The notes under the pieces: generated by a model
Seen by the model: the letters and a program-made list of their open reading frames with translations, nothing else
Told to the model about the DNA's origin: nothing
Database searches by the model: none
Part shown: positions 1 to 5,071 of the stretch, piece by piece
Layout: every line of letters begins with the position of its first letter
Position numbering within the stretch: the stretch's first letter is position 1
Program-made: the position numbers and the translations under genes
Assembly: GCA_017881285.1 (NCBI GenBank)
Contig: JADGRD010000174.1
Coordinates: 1 to 7,250, forward strand
Length of the DNA stretch: 7,250 bases
Direction: 5' to 3'
DNA from: Pseudomonadota bacterium
Lineage (GTDB): Bacteria > Myxococcota_A > Polyangia > Fen-1088

Positions 1-560
1 TTGCCTTGTTCGCCGAACACGGAAGCCATCTGATCCATGATCCCGCAGGCTACCCCCACGAACCCGTTTTCGGCCTCTTGTCCAAGCTTCGCAACCTCGA
101 GGGACGACATTTCGAAGCCGCCAAGGGTGCGCAAGAGCAGGACGGTTGCCACCTCGTAGGCCGCCGAAGAGCTCAAACCAGCACCGCGCGGGATACTGCC
201 GTTGATGGCGGCCACGCAGGCTGGGACCTTGATCCCGCGCTTGGAGAGGGCCCAAACCACTCCCTTGAAGTAGTCCGCCCAGGGATGTTTGGCATCACGT
301 TGCAGCGGCTCCATGGGAAAAGAGCAACTCTCCCCCAAGTCGACGGCGTGAAGGGTGAAGGTGTCGCCGGGCACTCGCCGTGCAGCCAAGGCAACGCCCC
401 GGTCGACGGCGGCGGGCAGGACGAAACCTTCGTTGTAGTCGGTGTGCTCACCAATCAGGTTCACCCGCCCCGGGGCATAGGCCGCAGCTTCCGGCTCCTG
501 GTTGGCAGCCTTGCGGAATGTGGCAAAGACATCGTCGCGGTCTATCTTCACTTGCAGCAC
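1..560 (-). CDS. galK: Galactokinase (GHMP kinase family), N-terminal half; 3' end beyond the window
   Basis: Galactokinase phosphorylates alpha-D-galactose with ATP to galactose-1-phosphate in the cytoplasm, the entry step of galactose use. About 186 residues are visible, roughly half of the usual ~380-390. The galactokinase signature GRVNLIGEHTDY lies at residues 31-42, the GHMP ATP-binding loop PRGAGLSSSAA at 114-124, and CGIMDQM at 172-178, where Asp176 should be the catalytic base and Arg32 its partner. I chose GTG at 560 as the start: GAGGTGA at 567-573 sits 6 nt upstream and an in-frame TGA lies just before it. A second GTG at 551 overlaps the upstream stop as GTGA and is possible. The gene overlaps the nucleotidyltransferase by 13 nt, so the two are probably translationally coupled. 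GC at third positions is lower than in the symporter gene. The family call is firm; strict substrate preference (galactose versus galactosamine) cannot be seen. Confidence 0.95.
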   Translation of the reverse strand, partial: MLQVKIDRDDVFATFRKAANQEPEAAAYAPGRVNLIGEHTDYNEGFVLPAAVDRGVALAARRVPGDTFTLHAVDLGESCSFPMEPLQRDAKHPWADYFKGVVWALSKRGIKVPACVAAINGSIPRGAGLSSSAAYEVATVLLLRTLGGFEMSSLEVAKLGQEAENGFVGVACGIMDQMASVFGEQG

Positions 561-1483
561 TTGGAATCACCTCGACTGTTGTTCCAGATAGGGGAAGGGT
601 ATTGCCCTCGCTTCACCATATCGCGAATGGTTTCCATCGCGCTGGGCTTATCCTTGGCGTGGGTCACGCCGAACCAGGCATCGGAGGTCGGAAGGACACG
701 CACCTTCGCGGTCCCCTCCTTGAGGATCTCATTGAGGGCCACAGGGATTGGGATTTCGGAATTGTCTCGGGTCCGATTGGGGACCGCAAGGAACCGGGTG
801 AGATGGCGCTCAAGCTGGTCGAAGACCACGGGAGAGAATCCGAGCATATTCATGGAAACCACTTCGTCCCCTTTCAGGACGTGTGCATTTCCGGCCTCGT
901 CCACGTATCTGGCGCTGTCTCCAGCTCGCTCCACCCGCAGGCGCTCGACCAATGCCTTGAGAAAGCCCTCTTCATCAACCGCGCAGATGGCCCGCGCAAC
1001 GGCCCCATACTCGGAGAGCGTCTGCATGATCGGGTAGCCCACCACACAATATTCTGGCAGGCACCCCGCCTGCATCAGGTGCTGGGCCGCGGCTTTGAAT
1101 GAATTCTTTCCGTAGTAGTCATCGGCGTTGATAGAGAGGAAGGGTTCTTTCACCCCGTGGCGGGCGCACCAAATGGCATGGGTCGTGCCCCAGGGTTTGG
1201 TGCGGCCGGCGGGCACAGTGAACCCTTGGGGCAGATCGTCGATCTCCTGAAAGACGTAGTCGACAGGCACGCGGCTCTCGTACTTGCTGCCCACCACGGC
1301 ACGGAAGTCGGATTCTAAATCGTGGCGGATGACGAAGACGACCTTGGCGAACCCGGCGGCCAACGCATCGTAGATGGCGTAGTCCATGATGGTCTCGCCG
1401 CTCGGCCCGAAACGATCGATTTGCTTCAGGCCGCCGTAGCGGCTGCCCATTCCTGCAGCAAGGACAAGGAGCGTGGGATTCAT
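548..1483 (-). CDS. Sugar-1-phosphate nucleotidyltransferase (NTP_transferase family)
   Basis: This is a 311-residue cytoplasmic protein of the Rossmann-like NTP_transferase superfamily, which joins a sugar-1-phosphate to an NTP and releases pyrophosphate. The N-terminal nucleotide loop LAAGMGSRYGGLKQ is at residues 8-21. The base-recognition segment KPWGTTHAIW is at 96-105 and the metal-binding SINADDYYG at 117-125. A DNSEIPIP motif near 230-237 and AWFGVTHAKDKP near 259-270 are typical of an uncharacterised bacterial subfamily usually annotated only as nucleotidyltransferase. The length is normal and there is no visible acyltransferase or hexapeptide tail, unlike GlmU. The ATG at 1483 starts directly at the conserved N-terminus, but no clear Shine-Dalgarno precedes it. 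Overlap with galactokinase suggests its substrate is galactose-1-phosphate, or another sugar-1-phosphate made by that kinase, giving UDP-galactose or a similar nucleotide sugar; this is inference. Third positions are noticeably less GC-rich than in the symporter gene. Confidence 0.88.
   Translation of the reverse strand: MNPTLLVLAAGMGSRYGGLKQIDRFGPSGETIMDYAIYDALAAGFAKVVFVIRHDLESDFRAVVGSKYESRVPVDYVFQEIDDLPQGFTVPAGRTKPWGTTHAIWCARHGVKEPFLSINADDYYGKNSFKAAAQHLMQAGCLPEYCVVGYPIMQTLSEYGAVARAICAVDEEGFLKALVERLRVERAGDSARYVDEAGNAHVLKGDEVVSMNMLGFSPVVFDQLERHLTRFLAVPNRTRDNSEIPIPVALNEILKEGTAKVRVLPTSDAWFGVTHAKDKPSAMETIRDMVKRGQYPSPIWNNSRGDSKCCK
567..573 (-). promoter_or_regulatory. Ribosome binding site that decides the galactokinase start
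   Basis: GAGGTGA lies inside the end of the nucleotidyltransferase gene, 6 nt upstream of the GTG at 560. It favours that GTG over the one at 551 and shows that galactokinase has its own initiation signal despite the overlap. Confidence 0.6.
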
Positions 1484-1653
1484 GCTAGTGGATGGTCTCG
1501 TCGTACCCGAGAGTCACCATACATATAGAGTTACCATACATATAGTGACGCTAGCCCTGTTGCCGGCTCAAGAAAATTGATTTCGCGTCGAACAGCCGCG
1601 CTGGCTATCCACACCGCGGTCGTGGCAATATCGCACCCGCTCGAAGAGGTGTC
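1484..1653. promoter_or_regulatory. Divergent intergenic promoter region, galactose operon / GH31
   Basis: This 170-bp gene-free gap separates two genes transcribed away from each other, so at least two promoters are expected here. Besides the 17-bp tandem repeat it contains an A-rich stretch around 1571-1583. I could not find a convincing -35/-10 pair with 16-18 bp spacing for either direction; the best AT-rich candidates are TATATG and TATGGT within the repeats, read on the minus strand. Confidence 0.5.
1512..1545. repeat. 17-bp perfect-register tandem repeat, likely operator in a divergent promoter
   Basis: Two adjacent copies occupy 1512-1528 (AGTCACCATACATATAG) and 1529-1545 (AGTTACCATACATATAG), identical at 16 of 17 positions. 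The pair is bracketed by an inverted GTCAC (1513-1517) and GTGAC (1545-1549). The block is very AT-rich in a GC-rich genome and lies 29 bp upstream of the nucleotidyltransferase start and about 108 bp upstream of the GH31 start. The position suits an operator and/or core promoter controlling the minus-strand galactose operon, and perhaps the divergent GH31 gene. The regulator is not in the window. The repeat is seen directly; its function is inferred. Confidence 0.6.
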
Positions 1654-4530
1654 ATGCGTCGAATTGCGAAATCCCTCATGCTACTTATTGCTAGCACAGG
1701 ATGTTCGGGCCTGCGCGAGCAGGGCCATCCTGCTGCAGTTCCGGCTCCGGTGAACCTCCAGCGCATGCCGGAAGGCCTTCTCGTCCGGGTGGGCGATGGC
1801 TTTCTCAAGCTCGAAGTCTGTGCCAGCGACGTGGTCCGGGTTGCGTACGCCAAGGACCAGGGGTTCTTCGCGCGCAAGAGTCTGGCGGCGCAGCCGAAGC
1901 GCTGCGAGGGTGCGCCGTTCGAGGTGACCGAGGGTCAAGGCACGGCAACCCTCGCCACCTCGAAGCTCCGTGTCCGCATCAACCTCACGACTGGGCGCGT
2001 GGTATTCCTCGATCCCGCCGGCAATCCGGTTCTCGAGGAGAAGGAAGGCGGCCGGACGCTCATGGCCGCGACGGTTCAGGGCGAGGACACGCAGCACGTC
2101 CGGCAAGAGTGGATGCCCCACGCAGATGAGGCGCTCTACGGCCTGGGTGAAAACCACCTCGGGCTTTTGAACCTGAAGGGATACGACCTCGACCTCTGGC
2201 AACACAACGGCACCCTGGTGATTCCGTTCCTGGTTTCGAGCCGTGGCTGGGGCGTTCTTTGGGACAATACTTCCTTCACACGATTCGGAGATCTACGCGA
2301 GCTCGCCCCCATCCCAGCCGAGCGCATTTTCGACGCCAGCGGCAAGCGCGGCGGATTCACAGCGTCGTACTTCCGCGGCGCGGATTTCAAGCACTTGGTC
2401 GCCGAGCGCGTGGACCGCACCATCGACATCGCGCTGTCGAGCAAGGAGAAGAAACCCAATCAGCTGATTCACCCCAGCTTGCCCGAAGGTCCCGCCAGCG
2501 TGCGCTGGGTGGGGGAGGTCGAGCCGGAGGTGACCGGCGACTACACCTTCCAGACCTTTTCGAACAGCGGCATCAAGATGTGGGTTGACGATCGTCTGGT
2601 CATCGACCATTGGCGGCAAGGCTGGCTGCCCTGGAAAGACGTGGCCAAGGTGCGGCTTGAGGCCAAGCGCCGCCACAAGATCCGGCTCGAGTGGAGCAAG
2701 GATCAAAACATGGAGACGGTACAGCTGCTGTGGAAGACACCAGCCCCATCTCAAGCAGCGCAGACCACCTCGCTGTGGTCGGAAGTCGGCGACGGCATCG
2801 ACTACTACTTCGTCTACGGTCCCGAGCTGGACAACGTGGTCGCGGGCTACCGGCGCATCACCGGGCCGGCGCCCATGATCCCGCGCTGGGCGCTGGGCCT
2901 GTGGCAAAGCCGGCAGCGCTACGAGACGGCGAAAGCGAGCCTGGACGCCGTCGAAGGTTTCCGCTCGCGCGGCATCCCCTTCGACACCATCGTGCAGGAC
3001 TGGTTCTACTGGAAGGAAGACAGCTGGGGCTCGCACGAGTTCGACAAGCTCCGCTTCCCCGATCCCGATGGCTCGATTCGCAAGATCCACGAAAAGCACG
3101 CTCGTATCATGATCTCGGTCTGGGGCAAGTTCTATCCCGGCACGAAGAACTTCGAGGCCATGCGCTCGCAGGGATTCCTCTACGGACTCAACTTGACCGA
3201 AGGGCTGCGCGATTGGGTTGGCAAAGAAGGCGGCTATCCGTATACGTTCTACGACGCGTTCAATCCCGAGGCGGGCAGGCTCTTCTGGTCGCAGATGGAA
3301 CAGGCTCTGTTTCGCAAGAACGTGGACGCCTGGTGGCTGGACGCGCCGGAGCCGGACCTGTCGCCGACGCCCACGCTGGACGGTCAGCGCACCCACATGC
3401 ACCCGACGGCGCTCGGCTCCGGTTCGCGCATGCTCAATGCGTACTCGCTGATGAACAGCAAGACCGTCTACGAAGGGCAACGGTCGGTGGCGCCGGACCA
3501 GCGCGTTTTCATCTTGACCCGCTCCGCGTTCGCGGGAAACCAGCACTATGGCGCGGCCGTCTGGTCGGGCGACATCACCTCGACCTGGACGGCGTTGCGG
3601 TTGCAGATCCCGGCCGGACTCGGGATGTCGGTCTCGGGAATCCCGTACTGGACCATGGACATCGGCGGATTCTCGGTCCCGGCGCGCTTCGCGGTGGCGC
3701 ACCCCACCGCGGAGGACGCGGAGGAATGGCGTGAGCTGAATGTCCGCTGGTTCCAGTTCGGGACGTTCGTACCCTTGCTGCGCGTCCACGGCGAAGCGCC
3801 GAAGCGAGAGATGTGGGAGCTCGGCGGCGAGAAGCACCCCGCCTACCAGGCCGAGCTGAAGTTCGACCGGATTCGCTATCGCCTGCTTCCCTATATCTAC
3901 TCCCTCGCGGGCGCCGTCACGCACGAGGGCGGAACCATCATGCGGCCGCTCGTCATGGACTTTCGCGCGGACGCAAAGGCGCGGGACGCGACCGACCAGT
4001 ATCTCTTCGGGCCGGCGTTCTTGGTGAGCCCGGTAACGACCTACAAGGCCCGCGCTCGCGCCGTCTACCTGCCGGGCGCAACCGCTTGGTACGACTTCTG
4101 GACGGGTACCAACCTCACGGCCGGCCAGACCATCGATGTCCCGGCGCCATACGACTCCATGCCCATCCACGTGCAGGCCGGTTCCATCGTGCCGACCGGT
4201 CCCGAGATCATGTACACGGACGAGAAGCCCGCGGACCCGATCGTGCTCTGGGTCTACGCGGGAGCGGATGGCGCGTTCACGCTCTACGAAGACGACGGTC
4301 TCACCTACGGCTACGAGAAGGGGGCCTCCACCCGCATCCCGATCCGTTGGAACGACGCCGCATCCACCCTCACCATCGGCAAGCGAGAGGGCTCCTATGC
4401 GGGCATGCAGAAAGAGCGCACCTTCGAGGTCGTGCTCGTGTCGAAGGCGAGGCCGGTCGGCTTCTCGTTTGCCCCCAAAGCGGACAAGAGCATTCGCTAC
4501 GATGGTGGTGCGGTGGAGCTGAAGCTGTAG
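1654..4530 (+). CDS. GH31 alpha-glycosidase with inserted PA14 domain, probable alpha-xylosidase, lipoprotein
   Basis: This 958-residue retaining exo-alpha-glycosidase removes terminal alpha-linked sugars. Residues 1-17 form a lipoprotein signal with Arg2/Arg3, a hydrophobic core and lipobox STGC, giving lipidated Cys17. The GH31 N-terminal beta-sandwich includes YGLGE (162-166) and GWGVLWDN (198-205). It is interrupted by a PA14 domain at about 234-363 with WVDDRLVIDHW (310-320). The (beta/alpha)8 barrel runs from about 408 to 745. Its nucleophile is Asp563 in DAWWLDAPEPD and its acid/base Asp640 in WSGDITSTW, followed by IPYWTMDIGGF. C-terminal beta domains follow (MPIHVQAGSIVP 836-847, then a DUF5110-like tail). 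The PA14 insertion and the WWLDA-type nucleophile motif match the Cellvibrio Xyl31A / Bacteroides xyloglucan alpha-xylosidase group rather than the YicI type, so alpha-xylosidase on xyloglucan fragments is likely; alpha-glucosidase or alpha-galactosidase activity is not excluded. AGAGG at 1645-1649 supports the ATG at 1654. Confidence 0.93.
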   Translation: MRRIAKSLMLLIASTGCSGLREQGHPAAVPAPVNLQRMPEGLLVRVGDGFLKLEVCASDVVRVAYAKDQGFFARKSLAAQPKRCEGAPFEVTEGQGTATLATSKLRVRINLTTGRVVFLDPAGNPVLEEKEGGRTLMAATVQGEDTQHVRQEWMPHADEALYGLGENHLGLLNLKGYDLDLWQHNGTLVIPFLVSSRGWGVLWDNTSFTRFGDLRELAPIPAERIFDASGKRGGFTASYFRGADFKHLVAERVDRTIDIALSSKEKKPNQLIHPSLPEGPASVRWVGEVEPEVTGDYTFQTFSNSGIKMWVDDRLVIDHWRQGWLPWKDVAKVRLEAKRRHKIRLEWSKDQNMETVQLLWKTPAPSQAAQTTSLWSEVGDGIDYYFVYGPELDNVVAGYRRITGPAPMIPRWALGLWQSRQRYETAKASLDAVEGFRSRGIPFDTIVQDWFYWKEDSWGSHEFDKLRFPDPDGSIRKIHEKHARIMISVWGKFYPGTKNFEAMRSQGFLYGLNLTEGLRDWVGKEGGYPYTFYDAFNPEAGRLFWSQMEQALFRKNVDAWWLDAPEPDLSPTPTLDGQRTHMHPTALGSGSRMLNAYSLMNSKTVYEGQRSVAPDQRVFILTRSAFAGNQHYGAAVWSGDITSTWTALRLQIPAGLGMSVSGIPYWTMDIGGFSVPARFAVAHPTAEDAEEWRELNVRWFQFGTFVPLLRVHGEAPKREMWELGGEKHPAYQAELKFDRIRYRLLPYIYSLAGAVTHEGGTIMRPLVMDFRADAKARDATDQYLFGPAFLVSPVTTYKARARAVYLPGATAWYDFWTGTNLTAGQTIDVPAPYDSMPIHVQAGSIVPTGPEIMYTDEKPADPIVLWVYAGADGAFTLYEDDGLTYGYEKGASTRIPIRWNDAASTLTIGKREGSYAGMQKERTFEVVLVSKARPVGFSFAPKADKSIRYDGGAVELKL

Positions 4531-4538
4531 GGAGAGGG

Positions 4539-4565
4539 CACAGAGGAGACGGAGGTCGCAGAGAC
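4539..4565. repeat. Degenerate 9-bp tandem repeat
   Basis: Three consecutive 9-mers just after the GH31 stop, CACAGAGGA, GACGGAGGT and CGCAGAGAC, share the core pattern CRGAG in register. They resemble the purine-rich 9-bp intergenic repeats seen in several proteobacterial genomes. The array is short and imperfect, so chance is possible. Confidence 0.3.
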
Positions 4566-4587
4566 ATCTGACGTGGAACTCGGCGTC

Positions 4588-4699
4588 GCCCCTAGTCCTC
4601 GCCCAGCGCGGACGCGGGGCGAGGGGACCGGAGTGGCCGCATCACCTCGCCCCGCGCAGCGGGGAGAGGTCGCCGAGCACAGCGAGGCGGGTGAGGGGC
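4588..4699. repeat. GC-rich palindromic intergenic repeat element (about 112 bp)
   Basis: Outer inverted arms GCCCCT (4588-4593) and AGGGGC (4694-4699) enclose two hairpins. The first pairs CCTCGCCC (4597-4604) with GGGCGAGG (4617-4624) around a 12-nt loop. The second pairs ACCTCGCCCCGC (4644-4655) with GCGGGGAGAGGT (4659-4670), one mismatch and a 3-nt loop. The right part (GTCGCCGAGC..GCGAGGCGGGTGAGGGG) resembles dispersed intergenic palindromes that occur in many copies in some GC-rich bacterial genomes. It carries no gene. Sitting between convergent genes, it may act as a bidirectional transcription barrier or mRNA 3' stabiliser; mobility by an external transposase is also possible. Confidence 0.6.
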
Positions 4700-4786
4700 T
4701 GCGGCGTTTCATGCTTGAAGGCGCCGGACCAGCGGCTCGGCGGCGAAACCGTGGTGACGAATCCGAAAATCGTTCAGTGCTCTAGA

Positions 4787-4812
4787 CAGGTCGGTGCGCA
4801 AGAACCGACCTG
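4787..4812 (-). terminator. Perfect 9-bp hairpin, probable terminator of the symporter operon
   Basis: CAGGTCGGT (4787-4795) and ACCGACCTG (4804-4812) form a perfect 9-bp stem with an 8-nt loop, beginning 9 nt past the stop of the small membrane protein gene. No good U-tract follows in either direction (TCTAGAGC on the minus strand, CCCCC on the plus), so it is not a classical intrinsic terminator. A 3'-end stabilising or Rho-assisted role fits equally well. Confidence 0.45.
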
Positions 4813-4821
4813 CCCCCAGGC

Positions 4822-5049
4822 TCAGCCGTGATTCGGCGGCTGTTTAGCACGGGCGTGTCTGGCCCGGAGTGCGAGCGCGAGCATGGTCGCGCCGAACAGC
4901 AGCAGCACGATCCCCCAGTCGAGGTTGACGTTGATGCCAAGCGAGTGCTCTGCGTAGATTTGGGGATCGGATACCAGCCCGAAGACGGCGAGCAACACGC
5001 CGAAGACAGAGAACATCAGGCCGATGGGCAACCGTACGTCGAGATTCAT
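4822..5049 (-). CDS. Small two-helix membrane protein, partner of the SSS symporter
   Basis: I recognise no named function. The 75-residue protein begins MNLDVRLPIG. It has a first membrane segment at about 8-27, a short polar connection (about 28-43, containing SDPQIYAEHSLGINVN), a second membrane segment at about 44-65, and a basic tail with RARHARAK that should lie in the cytoplasm, putting both termini inside. I chose ATG at 5049 because GAAAGG at 5057-5062 is 7 nt upstream. A GTG at 5070 would add seven polar residues and overlaps the region right after the symporter stop. It lies 22 nt downstream of the symporter gene on the same strand, so the two are almost certainly one transcript. 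Small membrane proteins accompany some other SSS transporters, so an accessory or stabilising subunit is a reasonable inference. Confidence 0.8.
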   Translation of the reverse strand: MNLDVRLPIGLMFSVFGVLLAVFGLVSDPQIYAEHSLGINVNLDWGIVLLLFGATMLALALRARHARAKQPPNHG

Positions 5050-5056
5050 CGCACGA

Positions 5057-5062
5057 CCTTTC
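5057..5062 (-). promoter_or_regulatory. Ribosome binding site deciding the small membrane protein start
   Basis: GAAAGG with a 7-nt gap to ATG 5049 supports the shorter protein. The alternative GTG at 5070 has only a weak upstream purine stretch within the end of the symporter gene. Confidence 0.5.
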
Positions 5063-5071
5063 GCCGTCACT

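Noticed and set aside
6..1037. 343-codon plus-strand frame over galactokinase and the nucleotidyltransferase
   Set aside because: It is antisense to two genes with firm motif evidence and shows no recognisable domain of its own.
1577..1611. Sigma-70 promoter TTGATT...TATCCA toward the GH31 gene
   Set aside because: The spacer is about 23 bp, outside the working range, and the -10 match is poor.
2293..4170. 625-codon open frame on the minus strand opposite the GH31 gene
   Set aside because: It is antisense to a clear GH31 gene; the translation is rich in Arg/Ala/Gly/Val with no family motifs, as expected from strong GC3 bias.
4588..4699. CRISPR array or tRNA-like structure
   Set aside because: There are no regularly spaced identical repeats with unique spacers, and the stems do not fold into a cloverleaf with an anticodon arm and conserved T-loop.
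4573..4785. 70-codon plus-strand frame (and a minus-strand counterpart) across the convergent gap
   Set aside because: It spans the palindromic repeat element, and its Arg/Gly/Pro-rich sequence is what such repeats encode by chance; there is no SD or family match.
5050..5070. GTG 5070 as the start of the small membrane protein
   Set aside because: It would add seven polar residues before the conserved MNLDVRLPIG start and has a weaker SD than ATG 5049.
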